A stretch of 64,000 nucleotides of DNA from Streptomyces vinaceus (GTDB taxonomy: Bacteria; Actinomycetota; Actinomycetes; Streptomycetales; Streptomycetaceae): assembly GCF_008704935.1 (NCBI RefSeq), contig NZ_CP023692.1:6301501-6365500 (forward strand), read 5' to 3'. Position 1 is the stretch's first letter. Each line of letters starts with the position of its first letter. Shown piece after piece: positions 16,742-25,137 of the stretch. The translations under genes and the position numbers were made by a program. The notes below the pieces were generated by a model. That model made no database searches, had not been told where the DNA came from, and worked only from the letters and a program-made list of their open reading frames with translations.

Positions 16742-17365
16742 GTGACCTCCCGCAGGACCCCCGCCGGTGCGGTGCTGCTCGCCGCAGGACTGCTCGTACT
16801 GACCGCCTGCGGCACCGAGGTGCCCGGGAACGGCAAGGCCGCGGGCCCGTCCCCGCTGCCGTCCCTGAGCCCGACCCCCGACCCCGCCGCCCGGGCGGCC
16901 GCCGCGGTCGCCCGCCACGACAGGCTCTTCCCCGAGGTGGCCGCGGCGTGCGCGGGGAAGCCGACCGCCGTCCCGAGCCGGCCGGCCACGCCGGACGACC
17001 TGCCCACGGACCCCGAGGCGCGCAAGTACGCCGAGAACCACGGGTACAAGCAGCAGGGCACGCTCACGCCCGCGGCCCAGTGCCGGGGCGACGCGCACGC
17101 CGCCCGGATCAGGGCCGCGCTCGGCGGCTCCGACGGGAAGGGCGCACCGCGGACGGCGCAGGAGCTCAGCGCGCTGCTGGCCGGGATGGGCTACGCGGCG
17201 CAGACCGTGGACGTGTACGCGTCGAGCGCCGGCAGCCTCTCGTTCGTCCTGTCCGTCCCGGAGAGCGGGCCGTGCGTGACGGGTCGTCTGACCCCGCCGG
17301 TGAGCGTGCAGGCGCACGCCGTCTACGTGGAGGGCGGGTGCGCCGAGCCCCGCGGCGGCCACTGA
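16742..17365 (+). CDS. Putative secreted lipoprotein
   Basis: A 207-residue protein with a type II signal peptide: SRRTP, a hydrophobic core AGAVLLAAGLLVL and the lipobox LTAC. A Pro/Ser linker (PSPLPSLSPTPDP) leads to a soluble domain with four further cysteines that could pair. I do not recognise the domain. GTG 16742 is chosen because it gives a complete signal peptide and has GGAG upstream; the earlier ATG would spoil it. It lies downstream of a 16-bp palindrome and is convergent with bioD. Confidence 0.8.
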   Translation: MTSRRTPAGAVLLAAGLLVLTACGTEVPGNGKAAGPSPLPSLSPTPDPAARAAAAVARHDRLFPEVAAACAGKPTAVPSRPATPDDLPTDPEARKYAENHGYKQQGTLTPAAQCRGDAHAARIRAALGGSDGKGAPRTAQELSALLAGMGYAAQTVDVYASSAGSLSFVLSVPESGPCVTGRLTPPVSVQAHAVYVEGGCAEPRGGH

Positions 17366-17387
17366 CCCCCACCGCCGGGCCCGGTGC

Positions 17388-18107
17388 TCAGGCCTGCCAG
17401 GCCGTCAGGAAGGCCGCCGGAGACCACGATCCCGCGAGGTCGGCGGAGAGCCACGTCGGGGCGGCCTCGCGGAAGGACTCCGGCGACAGGGATCCCGAGG
17501 ATTCGGGTACGACGCCCACCAGCGGGAGCCCCGAGGACGAGGGGAGGTCGGCCAGGTTGCAGCGGCAGGCCAGGTCCGGCTCCGCCGGCCAGCTGCCGAT
17601 GACCACGCCCGGCGACGACAGGCCCCGCGCCCGGAGGGCCTCCGCAGTCAGGGTCGTGGAGTTGAGGGTGCCGAGGGCCGGCGGGGTGACCACCAGGACC
17701 GGGGCGTCGAGCAGGCGGGCCGCGTCGGCCAGGGTGTGGCCGGCCTCGTCGAAGCGGACCAGCAGCCCGCCCGCCCCCTCCACCAGGACCAGGTCGTGGG
17801 AGCGGGACAGCTCCCGGGCCGCGTCCGCGATCTGCGCGGGGGAGAGCGTCGGCAGCCCGGCCCGCCGGGCCGCCGTGTCCGGGGCCAGCGGTTCCGGATA
17901 GCGGGCCAGTTCCACCGCCGTGACCGAAGGACCGGCGAGGCGGACCACCTCCGCCGCGTCGCCCGGAGCGCCGGGTTCCATACCCGTCTGAGCCGGCTTC
18001 AGGACGGCCACCGAGCGGCCCGCCGCCACCGCGGCGGCCGCGACCGCCGCCGTGACCACCGTCTTTCCGATCTCCGTGCCCGTGCCCGAGACCATCAGTA
18101 CCGTCAT
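17388..18107 (-). CDS. bioD: Dethiobiotin synthetase
   Basis: A 239-residue ATP-dependent carboxylase that closes the ureido ring of dethiobiotin from 7,8-diaminopelargonate and CO2. The N-terminal P-loop is GTGTEIGKT (residues 8-16), followed by the substrate motif LKPAQTG and the carbamate site [10 protein letters not shown]. It lies 1 base after the bioA stop in the minus-strand order bioB, bioA, bioD, so the three genes form one operon. Confidence 0.95.
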   Translation of the reverse strand: MTVLMVSGTGTEIGKTVVTAAVAAAAVAAGRSVAVLKPAQTGMEPGAPGDAAEVVRLAGPSVTAVELARYPEPLAPDTAARRAGLPTLSPAQIADAARELSRSHDLVLVEGAGGLLVRFDEAGHTLADAARLLDAPVLVVTPPALGTLNSTTLTAEALRARGLSSPGVVIGSWPAEPDLACRCNLADLPSSSGLPLVGVVPESSGSLSPESFREAAPTWLSADLAGSWSPAAFLTAWQA

Positions 18108-18108
18108 G

Positions 18109-19422
18109 TCAGCCCTCCTGTGCCGCCGCGCACACCGCGCGGCAGATGCGGGCCACGTCGGCGTCGCCCGTGACGAACGGCGGCATCACGTAGATCAGAT
18201 CCCGGAAGGGGCGCACCCACACGCCCTCGCGGACCGCGGCCCGCGTCGCCGCGGCCACGTCGACCTGGTGCGTCAGCTGGACCACGCCGATCGCGCCCAG
18301 GACCCGAACGTCCCGTACGCCGGGCAGCTCCCGTGCCGGGGCCAGCCCCTCCCACAGGCCCGCCTCGATGCGCTTGACCTCGCGCTGCCAGTCCTGCCCG
18401 AGGAGCAGGTCGATCGAGGCCAGCGCCACGGCCGTGGCGAGCGGATTGCCCATGAACGTCGGCCCGTGGGCGAGGATCGGGACGGCGCCCTGCGAGATCC
18501 CGTTCGCCACCCGCTCCGTGCACAAGGTGGCGGCCAGCGTGAGGTAGCCGCCGGTCAGCGACTTGCCGAGGCACATCACGTCCGGGGTGATCCCGGCGTG
18601 GTCGGCCGCGAACAGGGCGCCGGTGCGGCCGAAGCCCGTCGCGATCTCGTCCAGGACGAGCAGTACGTCGTACTCGTCGCACAGCTCGCGCAGCACCCGC
18701 AGGTACCCCGGGTGGTGGAAGCGCATGCCGCCCGCGCCCTGCACCACCGGTTCCACGATCACCGCGGCCAGCTCGTCCGCGTGGGCGCGGACCAGGGAGC
18801 GCAGGTGGTCGGCGTACGCGGGGTCCACGGGCGCGTCGAACCCGCTCGGCGGGGTGTCGGCGAAGAGCTGCTGCGGGAGGATCCCCGACCAGAGCTCGTG
18901 CATGCCGCCCTCGGGGTCGCAGACGCCCATCGGCGTCCAGGTGTCCCCGTGGTAGCCGCCCCGCCAGGTCAGCAGCCGGGTCTTGCCGGACCGGCCGACG
19001 GAACGCCAGTACTGGAGGCACATCTTCACCGCGACCTCGACCGAGACCGATCCCGAGTCGGCCAGGAAGACGTGCTCCAGGCCGGGCGGGGTGATCTCCA
19101 CCAGCCGGGCGGCGAGGCGGACGGCGGGCTCGTGGGTGAGCCCGCCGAACATCACGTGTGACATCCGGCCGAGTTGGCCGGTCACGGCCTCGTTCAGCAC
19201 CGGGTGGTTGTACCCGTGGATCGCCGACCACCAGGAGGACATGCCGTCGACCAGCTCGTCCTGCCCCTGCGCGGGCTCGGCCAGCCGCAGCCGGACCCCC
19301 GAGGCGGAGGAGACCACCAGCGGTTCCTGCCGCCCGGGCATCGGACCGTACGGGTGCCAGACGTGCTGCCGGTCCAGCGCGAGCAGCTCGGCGGCCGGCA
19401 GCGGGTGGTGCTGATCAGGCAT
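18109..19422 (-). CDS. bioA: Adenosylmethionine-8-amino-7-oxononanoate aminotransferase
   Basis: A 437-residue PLP-dependent class III aminotransferase. It transfers the amino group of S-adenosylmethionine to KAPA to form 7,8-diaminopelargonate. [11 protein letters not shown] near the N-terminus, [16 protein letters not shown] and the PLP-binding Lys in [12 protein letters not shown] are typical of BioA and set it apart from other class III enzymes. Its start overlaps the bioB 3' end by 8 bases. Confidence 0.95.
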   Translation of the reverse strand: MPDQHHPLPAAELLALDRQHVWHPYGPMPGRQEPLVVSSASGVRLRLAEPAQGQDELVDGMSSWWSAIHGYNHPVLNEAVTGQLGRMSHVMFGGLTHEPAVRLAARLVEITPPGLEHVFLADSGSVSVEVAVKMCLQYWRSVGRSGKTRLLTWRGGYHGDTWTPMGVCDPEGGMHELWSGILPQQLFADTPPSGFDAPVDPAYADHLRSLVRAHADELAAVIVEPVVQGAGGMRFHHPGYLRVLRELCDEYDVLLVLDEIATGFGRTGALFAADHAGITPDVMCLGKSLTGGYLTLAATLCTERVANGISQGAVPILAHGPTFMGNPLATAVALASIDLLLGQDWQREVKRIEAGLWEGLAPARELPGVRDVRVLGAIGVVQLTHQVDVAAATRAAVREGVWVRPFRDLIYVMPPFVTGDADVARICRAVCAAAQEG

Positions 19423-20668
19423 TGGGGGCGAGGTCCGTTCCCGCGCCCCGGCGGCGGACCGCCACCAGGTCCGAGCGGACCTCCCCGGCCGGAGCCTGGG
19501 CCGGCGCCCCGGCGGGCACGGGCGCCGGCGCTTCGGCCGCGGCCCGGGCGGGAACGGCCTCGTGGCCCGAGCAGCCGCCGCACGCCGAACCGCAGCCCGC
19601 CTCGGCCGCCGAGGAGCCGCACGGGCCCTGGGCCGCCGCCGCCCGGGCCGCGGCCAGCGCGTCCGCGCGGTGCGCCGGCAGGGTCGTCGTACCGGCGCCC
19701 TCCACCTCGAAACCGGCGTCCGCGATCATGTCGAGGTCGGCCTGGCCGGCCTGGCCCTCACTGGTGAGGTAGTCGCCGAGGAAGATCGAGTTGGCGATGT
19801 TCAGCGCGAGCGGCTGCATCGAGCGCAGGTGCACCTCGCGGCCGCCGGCGATCCGGACCTCCACGTCGGGGCAGACGAACCGGACCATCGCCAGGATGCG
19901 CAGGCAGCGCTGCGGGGTGAGGTTCCACTCCTTGGCCAGCGGAGTGCCCTCGAAGGGGATCAGGAAGTTGACCGGCACCGAGTCCGAGTCCAGCTCGCGC
20001 AGCGAGTAGACGACGTCGACCAGGTCCTCGTCGCTCTCGCCCATGCCCGCGATCAGGCCGGAGCAGGCCGACAGGCCCGCCGCATGCGCCTTTTGCACCG
20101 TGTCGACCCGGTCCGCGTAGGTGTGGGTCTTGGTGATCTGGCCGTACGTGGCCTCGGACGTGTTGAGGTTGTGGTTGTAGGCATCGGCACCCGCGTCCTT
20201 CAGACGCTCGGCCTGGCCGTCCGAGAGCAGACCGAGGCAGGCACAGACCTCGACGCCCTCGTTCTGCTCCTTGATGGCCTCGATGGTCTTGCCGACCCGG
20301 TCCACGTCGCGGTCCGTCGGGCCGCGTCCGCTCGCCACCAGGCACACGCGCTTGGCGCCGCCCGCGACGCCCGCCGCGGCCGCCTGGGAGGCCTCCTCTG
20401 GCTTCAGCCACGTGTACTTGAGGATCTCGGCCTTCGAGCCCAGCCGCTGCGAGCAGTACGAGCAGTCCTCGGGGCAGAGGCCCGACTTCAGGTTGACCAG
20501 GTAGTTCAGCTTGACCCGACGCCCGAACCACTGGCGGCGCACCTTGCCGGCCGCGGCCACCACGTCGAGCAGTTCGTCGTCAGAGGTCGCCAGTACGGCG
20601 AGCGCCTCTTCGCGGGTCGGCAGCTCGCGCCGCAGCCCCTTGTCCACCAGGGTGTTCAGCAGGTCCAT
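19415..20668 (-). CDS. bioB: Biotin synthase with Cys-rich C-terminal extension
   Basis: A 417-residue radical SAM enzyme that inserts sulfur into dethiobiotin. The 4Fe-4S ligands are in [10 protein letters not shown]; the further conserved blocks [20 protein letters not shown] and [16 protein letters not shown] fit BioB including the 2Fe-2S ligands. The catalytic part ends near residue 345. About 70 more residues follow: first a Cys-rich piece ([12 protein letters not shown] with one extra Cys before it), then a Pro/Ala linker and a basic end. The start at ATG 20668 ([15 protein letters not shown]) fits homologues; the frame is open further upstream but non-coding in look. Confidence 0.95.
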   Translation of the reverse strand: MDLLNTLVDKGLRRELPTREEALAVLATSDDELLDVVAAAGKVRRQWFGRRVKLNYLVNLKSGLCPEDCSYCSQRLGSKAEILKYTWLKPEEASQAAAAGVAGGAKRVCLVASGRGPTDRDVDRVGKTIEAIKEQNEGVEVCACLGLLSDGQAERLKDAGADAYNHNLNTSEATYGQITKTHTYADRVDTVQKAHAAGLSACSGLIAGMGESDEDLVDVVYSLRELDSDSVPVNFLIPFEGTPLAKEWNLTPQRCLRILAMVRFVCPDVEVRIAGGREVHLRSMQPLALNIANSIFLGDYLTSEGQAGQADLDMIADAGFEVEGAGTTTLPAHRADALAAARAAAAQGPCGSSAAEAGCGSACGGCSGHEAVPARAAAEAPAPVPAGAPAQAPAGEVRSDLVAVRRRGAGTDLAPNA

Positions 20669-20737
20669 GGTGCCGATCCTGGACCACACCACCACTCCCG
20701 GCCAAGGAGAGATCACACAACATGGCCGGAACGGAGT

Positions 20738-20753
20738 GTGTGGATCGCCACAC
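20738..20753. promoter_or_regulatory. Candidate operator in the bioB/bioF divergent gap
   Basis: GTGTGG-ATCG-CCACAC, a 16-base inverted repeat, lies between the divergent bioB and bioF starts. A possible -10 element TAGGGT follows at 20776-20781 on the bioF side. The site does not match the BirA operator consensus as I know it. A biotin-responsive repressor site is an inference from position only. Confidence 0.4.
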
Positions 20754-20824
20754 CTGGCACTCAAGTGGCGGCCGTTAGGGTCAGGCAGGTCTGTGGACTG
20801 CCGACAAAAAACGAGGACCCGCCG

Positions 20825-21997
20825 ATGAGCCAGCACAGCCCCGAGCCCGATGACGTGTTCGCCTGGATCGACGACGCGGAGCGGGCCCGTGAGCAGGCCG
20901 GACTCGTCCGGACGCTGCGCCCCCGCCCGGCTTCCTCGCCTCTGCTGGACCTCGCGAGCAACGACTACCTCGGCCTGTCCCGGCACCCGGAGACCGTACG
21001 CGGCGCCCGTGAGGCGGCCGAGCGCTGGGGGGCCGGGGCCACCGGATCACGTCTGGTGACCGGTACGACCGAGCTTCATGCGGAGCTTGAGCGGGAGCTC
21101 GCAGCGTTCTGCGGATTCGAGGCCGCGCTCGTCCTGTCCTCGGGGTACGCGGCCAACCTGGCGGCCGTGACCGCGCTCGGCGACCGCGGCACCCTCGTCG
21201 TCTCCGACGCCGGCAACCACGCCTCGATCGTCGACGGCTGCCGGCTCTCGCGCGCCGCGGTCGAAGTCATCCCGCACTCCGATCCGGAGGCCGCGCGCAA
21301 GACGCTGGCCACGCACGGGGGCCGCGCGCTGCTGGTCAGCGACTCGGTCTTCTCCGTGGACGGGGACGCGGCCCCGCTCGCCGCGTACGCCGCCGCCTGC
21401 CGGGAGCGGGGCGCGGCCCTGGTCGTGGACGACGCGCACGGGCTGGGCGTCCTGGGCGAGGGCGGCCGCGGGGCCCTGCACGCCGCCGGGCTCGCGGGCG
21501 CCCCCGGGGTGGTCGCCACCCTCACGCTCTCGAAGTCCCTGGGCAGCCAGGGCGGGGCCGTGCTCGGCCCGGCCAAGGTGATCCGGCACCTGGTCAACAC
21601 GGCGCGGACCTTCATCTTCGACACCGGGCTGGCGCCGGCCGCCGCGGGTGCGGCGCTGGCGAGCCTGCGCCTGCTCCGGCGGGAGCCGGAGCGCGCCGGC
21701 CGGGCCCGCGAGGTGGCCGACCGGCTGTACGGGCGGCTCACCGCGTCCGGCCTGACCGCGGCCCGGCCGGACGCGGCCGTGGTGTCGGTACGGGCCCCGT
21801 CGGCCGCGGCGGCACTGCGCTGGGCCGCCGACTGCCGCGAGGCAGGTCTGTCCGTCGGGTGTTTCCGTCCGCCGTCGGTGCCGGACGGCATCTCCCGGCT
21901 GCGGCTGACCGCGCGGGCCGATCTCACGGGGGACGAGATCGACCGGGCCGTCGAGACGATCCTGGGGACCGCCCCCGCCGGAGCCACGGACCACTAG
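20825..21997 (+). CDS. bioF: 8-amino-7-oxononanoate synthase
   Basis: A 390-residue PLP enzyme of the alpha-oxoamine synthase family that condenses pimeloyl thioester with alanine to give KAPA. Conserved parts are [12 protein letters not shown], the glycine-rich [26 protein letters not shown] and the Schiff-base lysine in [11 protein letters not shown]. It is divergent from bioBAD, so the whole biotin ring pathway is present here; pimeloyl-forming genes (bioC/bioH) are not in the window. The ATG has a GAGGA site 7 bases upstream. The open frame runs upstream through the bioB antisense strand and is not coding there. Confidence 0.95.
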   Translation: MSQHSPEPDDVFAWIDDAERAREQAGLVRTLRPRPASSPLLDLASNDYLGLSRHPETVRGAREAAERWGAGATGSRLVTGTTELHAELERELAAFCGFEAALVLSSGYAANLAAVTALGDRGTLVVSDAGNHASIVDGCRLSRAAVEVIPHSDPEAARKTLATHGGRALLVSDSVFSVDGDAAPLAAYAAACRERGAALVVDDAHGLGVLGEGGRGALHAAGLAGAPGVVATLTLSKSLGSQGGAVLGPAKVIRHLVNTARTFIFDTGLAPAAAGAALASLRLLRREPERAGRAREVADRLYGRLTASGLTAARPDAAVVSVRAPSAAAALRWAADCREAGLSVGCFRPPSVPDGISRLRLTARADLTGDEIDRAVETILGTAPAGATDH

Positions 21998-22001
21998 GGC
22001 G

Positions 22002-22232
22002 TCACGCGAGCACGTCCACGTCCGCCCGTACGGATGCGAGGAAGCCGTTCCAGGCCGGCCGGGTGAAGAGCACGGCCGGGCCGTCCGTCCGCTTCGAGTC
22101 GCGGACGGCCAGCAGGCCGCCGCCACCGAGCGCGGCGGTTTCCACGCAGTTGTTCATTCCGGTGCTGCGGCTGCTCCGCCGCCACCGCGCGCTGTTCAGA
22201 AGTCCGCTGGTGGAGAGGGGGGTTGCGGACAC
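22002..22232 (-). CDS. DUF397 protein
   Basis: A 76-residue protein with the DUF397 pattern: WRRSSRSTGMNNCVETA, then VAVRDSK-like (LAVRDSKRTDGP) and a final LFTRPAWNGFLASVR. DUF397 proteins are small partners of WhiJ-type HTH regulators in Streptomyces and may modulate their DNA binding. The gene is 12 bases downstream of such a regulator on the same strand. Confidence 0.93.
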   Translation of the reverse strand: MSATPLSTSGLLNSARWRRSSRSTGMNNCVETAALGGGGLLAVRDSKRTDGPAVLFTRPAWNGFLASVRADVDVLA

Positions 22233-22244
22233 GGGGGTGCCTCC

Positions 22245-23132
22245 TTACGCGTCGTCAGCGAGTGAGCTGATGAGATCCGACGAGTCCTGGGGCGGTAGGG
22301 CGTGCGCCTGGATGGTGCGGAATGCGGCGCTGTACGCCTCAAGGTCTTCCTTCCGCTCCAGGTAGAGGCTACTCGTCAAATGGTCGAGTACCACCACATC
22401 CAGATCGGCGATGTTCGGAAATGAGAAAATTACGAACGGTCCTGTAAGGCCGAGATGGCCCCCCACGCTGAACGGCAGTACCTGCAGGCTCACTTGGGGC
22501 AACCGGGCCACCTGTACCAGATGCCGCAATTGCGCCGCCATCACCCCGGGCCCGCCGATCTGCCGCCGCAGCACCGCCTCGTCCAGCACGGCGCTCAGCT
22601 CCAGCGGCGGAGCCGCCCGCAGCACCGACTGACGGGCCAGCCGTACGTCGACCAGCGCGTCCACCTTGGGCTCCGGCAGCCCGCCCAGCGCAGCCCGGGT
22701 CACCGCCCGCGCGTACTCCGGGGTCTGCAACAGCCCCGGCACCACCGAGAGCTCGACCGTACGGGCCGAACGGGCGCTCGCCTCCAGGCTGATGAAGTCC
22801 CGGTACTCCTGGGGCAGCAGGCCCCGGTAGTCGTGCCACCACTGGCGCCCGCGCCCGGCCTCGCCGACGCCCGGCCCGGGCCCCGCCGCCGAGGCCGACA
22901 GGGCCTCCAGCAGCGCCCGCTGCTCGGGGCTGACCACCTCCGCGTACACATCGAGGAGGAGCCGGATGTCCTCCGGTTTCACGCCACTGCGCCCCGTCTC
23001 GATGCGGCTGATTTTCGACTGGTGCCATCCCGCGATCCGGGCGGCCTCACCACTGGTGAGCCCGGTCCGGTCGCGCAGGGCGCGCAGTTCCTCGCCGAGC
23101 TTGCGCCGACGCACCGCGGGACCGTGCTGCAT
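22245..23132 (-). CDS. XRE/WhiJ-type HTH regulator with DUF5753 domain
   Basis: A 295-residue regulator. The N-terminal lambda-repressor-like HTH (residues about 8-65) includes LRDRTGLTSGEAARIAGWHQSKISRIETGRSG, seen as GEAARIAGWHQSKISR. The rest is the DUF5753 domain with LPQEYRDFISLEASA, VVPGLLQTPEYARAV and the FVIFSFP strand. Such proteins control development or antibiotic production with DUF397 and ATPase partners. ATG 23132 fits homologues. Gene order HTH-DUF397 and the divergent ATPase gene form the usual triad. Confidence 0.93.
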   Translation of the reverse strand: MQHGPAVRRRKLGEELRALRDRTGLTSGEAARIAGWHQSKISRIETGRSGVKPEDIRLLLDVYAEVVSPEQRALLEALSASAAGPGPGVGEAGRGRQWWHDYRGLLPQEYRDFISLEASARSARTVELSVVPGLLQTPEYARAVTRAALGGLPEPKVDALVDVRLARQSVLRAAPPLELSAVLDEAVLRRQIGGPGVMAAQLRHLVQVARLPQVSLQVLPFSVGGHLGLTGPFVIFSFPNIADLDVVVLDHLTSSLYLERKEDLEAYSAAFRTIQAHALPPQDSSDLISSLADDA

Positions 23133-23290
23133 ACCCGCCTCCTTCCACCGGCACAGCTCGCACCAGTCTGCCGTCCAAATACGCTCTTCCGTAGCAGAGT
23201 TCACTGCATTGAGCGACAGATATATGCATATCTTGGGGGAACGGCCGCGCCGACGGGACGATGGGTGGCACTCTGGCGTCCAGCACAGAT

Positions 23291-23309
23291 CCGGGGCGGT
23301 TCGCCCCGG
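23291..23309 (+). other. Short hairpin in the 5' region of the ATPase gene
   Basis: CCGGGGCG-GTT-CGCCCCGG is a perfect 8-base inverted repeat with a 3-base loop, ending 19 bases before the ATG at 23329. It could influence translation start or be the end of a leader. No regulator or ligand is suggested by the sequence. Confidence 0.35.
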
Positions 23310-23328
23310 TGGGAAAGGGACCGTCGCC

Positions 23329-23778
23329 ATGGCAGACCACCAGGAAGCATCCGTCACTCTGCCGAGCGATCCCGCCTCGGTCGCCACCGCCCGCCGCTAC
23401 GTCGCGGAGGTGCTCGGTGAATGGGGACTGCCCGACGAGGCCGACACCGCCGACAGCGTCCGGCTGATCGTCTCGGAGCTGGCCACCAATGCCGTCCAGC
23501 ACACCTTCGGCCAGTCGCCCACCTTCACCGTCGACGTCCGCCTGGAGCGCGGGGAGTGGCTGCGCGTCGGGGTGACTGACAGTCACCCGCGCTGGCCCAG
23601 GCGCCTCCCGGCCGCCGTCCAGCAGGACAACGGCCGGGGAATGGTCATCATCCGCTGGCTCACGGCCGAAGCCGGCGGCCGGCTCTCCGTCAGCCCCACC
23701 GAAGACGGCGGCAAGACCGTCTGGATCGCCCTGCCCTGGCCCGTCGGGGCTCCCGCGAAGAGCGTCTCCGGCTGTTGA
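23329..23778 (+). CDS. ATP-binding protein, RsbW/SpoIIAB-like
   Basis: A 149-residue HATPase_c domain protein. The N box is SELATNAVQHTFGQSP and the glycine-rich lid is DNGRGMVIIRWL, both typical of the single-domain anti-sigma-factor-like kinases that are numerous in Streptomyces. It lacks a membrane segment. It is divergent from the HTH/DUF397 pair and completes the whiJ-type triad. Which sigma or anti-anti-sigma factor it may bind is unknown. Its 3' end runs into four tandem GACGCG units. Confidence 0.92.
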   Translation: MADHQEASVTLPSDPASVATARRYVAEVLGEWGLPDEADTADSVRLIVSELATNAVQHTFGQSPTFTVDVRLERGEWLRVGVTDSHPRWPRRLPAAVQQDNGRGMVIIRWLTAEAGGRLSVSPTEDGGKTVWIALPWPVGAPAKSVSGC

Positions 23779-23800
23779 CGCGGACGCGGACGCGGACGCG
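23777..23800. repeat. Tandem GACGCG hexamers, four copies
   Basis: Four exact GACGCG copies start within the ATPase stop codon and run into the gap before the opposing VOC-family gene. It is a simple sequence repeat; no function is suggested. Confidence 0.85.
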
Positions 23801-23803
23801 GGC

Positions 23804-24193
23804 TCAGCCCTCCCCGCGCTCCGCGGCGCCGCGCTCGATGCACAGCTCGTTGCCCTCCGGGTCGGCGAGGACCACCCAGCCGAGGCCGTCCTCCCGGCGC
23901 CGGTCGTCCACCAGCTTCGCCCCGAGCCCGATCAGCCGCTCGACCATCTCGTCCCGCGTGCCGCTCGGCGGCTGGATGTCCAGGTGGACGCGGTTCTTCA
24001 GGGACTTGGCGTCCGGTACCCGGATGAACAGCAGGCCCGGAACCCCGGGCTGCCCCGGGTCGAGCAGGATCTCCTCGTCCCCCTCCACGTCGTTCGGATG
24101 GATCGGGAAGCCGGTCACCTCGGACCAGAACCCGGCCGTCCTGTACGGGTCGAGGGCGTCGAAGGTGATGTGCCGTACGGGATTGGCGAACAT
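23804..24193 (-). CDS. VOC-family (glyoxalase-like) protein
   Basis: A 129-residue protein of the vicinal-oxygen-chelate fold, glyoxalase_6 type. It has FANPVRHITFDALDP, TAGFWSEVTGFPI, the middle VHLDIQPPSGTRDEMVERLIGLGA (HLDIQPPSG and VERLIGLGAKLVDD) and a final VVLADPEGNELCI, where metal ligands usually lie. ATG 24193 is chosen because AGGAG lies 4 bases upstream; ATG 24205 would add four residues. Substrate unknown; resistance or detoxification is typical. Confidence 0.9.
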   Translation of the reverse strand: MFANPVRHITFDALDPYRTAGFWSEVTGFPIHPNDVEGDEEILLDPGQPGVPGLLFIRVPDAKSLKNRVHLDIQPPSGTRDEMVERLIGLGAKLVDDRRREDGLGWVVLADPEGNELCIERGAAERGEG

Positions 24194-24205
24194 GCGTCTC
24201 CTCAT

Positions 24206-24508
24206 GGGTGGCCGTATACGGAACCGCGCCCGGGCGGCCCGCGGGTCGACGCCCCGGAGTTGAACCGGGTGCCTCCCCGAAACGTGGGTTAACGCGGCGG
24301 AAAAGCGCGGCGCCTAGCGTGGCGGGCACGACCTTCCGTCAATGATCACCCATCCTTCGGCAAAGAGGCGGTGGTCGGGGCGGAAAGCCTTCCCCTGCAT
24401 TGGGCAAGAGACGCTTGGCTCGGATATGTGCAGGTCAACAAAGTGTTGAAGGCCGTTAGGGTCGGCCCGGCGCGACGCTGATCTGGTCCCGGAAACTTGG
24501 TGATACGA
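24206..24508. other. Intergenic region upstream of urease, possible promoter
   Basis: No gene was found in these 303 bases. On the plus strand GTCAAC (24434-24439) and TAGGGT (24457-24462) lie 17 bases apart, a spacing that fits a promoter of the main sigma factor type, about 47 bases before ureA. The -35 match is poor. No Nur-type TTGC repeat was found here, although the enzyme needs nickel. Confidence 0.35.
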
Positions 24509-24811
24509 GTGCAACTGACACCGCACGAGCAGGAACGGCTGCTCATCCACGTGGCCGCGGACGTGGCCGAGAAGCGCAAGGCGCGCGGCGTCCTGCTCAA
24601 CCACCCCGAGGCGGTCGCCCTGATCACCTCGCACATCCTCGAAGGAGCCCGCGACGGGCGGACCGTGGCCGAACTCATGGCTTCGGGCCGCACCGTGCTC
24701 CGCCGCGCCGACGTGATGGACGGGATCCCGGAGATGATCCACGACGTCCAGGTCGAGGCGACCTTCCCGGACGGAACCAAGCTCGTCACCGTCCACGACC
24801 CGATCGTCTGA
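24509..24811 (+). CDS. ureA: Urease gamma subunit
   Basis: A 100-residue protein of exact UreA length. It has [22 protein letters not shown] (seen as [17 protein letters not shown]), [22 protein letters not shown] and the end [20 protein letters not shown] 24509 is chosen because UreA normally begins MQLTPHE; an in-frame TTG at 24497 would add four residues without homology. It is the first gene of the operon ureA-ureB-ureC-ureF-ureG-ureD. UreA is a structural subunit of the urea amidohydrolase. Confidence 0.95.
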   Translation: MQLTPHEQERLLIHVAADVAEKRKARGVLLNHPEAVALITSHILEGARDGRTVAELMASGRTVLRRADVMDGIPEMIHDVQVEATFPDGTKLVTVHDPIV

Positions 24812-24825
24812 AGGGGGGAACCCGC

Positions 24826-25137
24826 ATGATCCCCGGCGAAATCGTCCACGGGGACGGCCCGGTGCGCCTCAACGAGGGCCGGCCCGTCACCCGCCTCACC
24901 GTGCTCAACGCCGCCGACCGGCCCGTCCAGGTCGGCTCCCACTACCACTTCGCCGAGGCCAACCCCGGCCTCGACTTCGACCGCGCGGCCGCCCGCGGGC
25001 TGCGGCTGAACATCGCCGCCGGCACCGCCGTGCGCTTCGAGCCGGGCATCCCGGTCGCGGTGGAACTCGTACCGCTGGGCGGGCTGCGCACCGTACCGGG
25101 CCTGCGCGGGGAGACCGGGGGGCCGCTCGATGGCTGA
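24826..25137 (+). CDS. ureB: Urease beta subunit
   Basis: A 103-residue structural subunit of urease. MIPGEI at the start, [18 protein letters not shown] and GTAVRFEPG are the conserved UreB blocks. A GGGGG ribosome site precedes ATG 24826, and its last 8 bases overlap the ureC start, so translation is coupled. Confidence 0.96.
   Translation: MIPGEIVHGDGPVRLNEGRPVTRLTVLNAADRPVQVGSHYHFAEANPGLDFDRAAARGLRLNIAAGTAVRFEPGIPVAVELVPLGGLRTVPGLRGETGGPLDG

Noticed and set aside
22002-23132. HTH and DUF397 genes as a toxin-antitoxin module
   Set aside because: The HTH protein has the DUF5753 domain and the pair has a divergent ATPase, which fits the whiJ-type regulatory set.
24206-24508. Nur box upstream of urease
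   Set aside because: I looked for TTGC-type repeats with 5-base spacing. Only ATTGGGCAA-like sequence occurs, without the second half.
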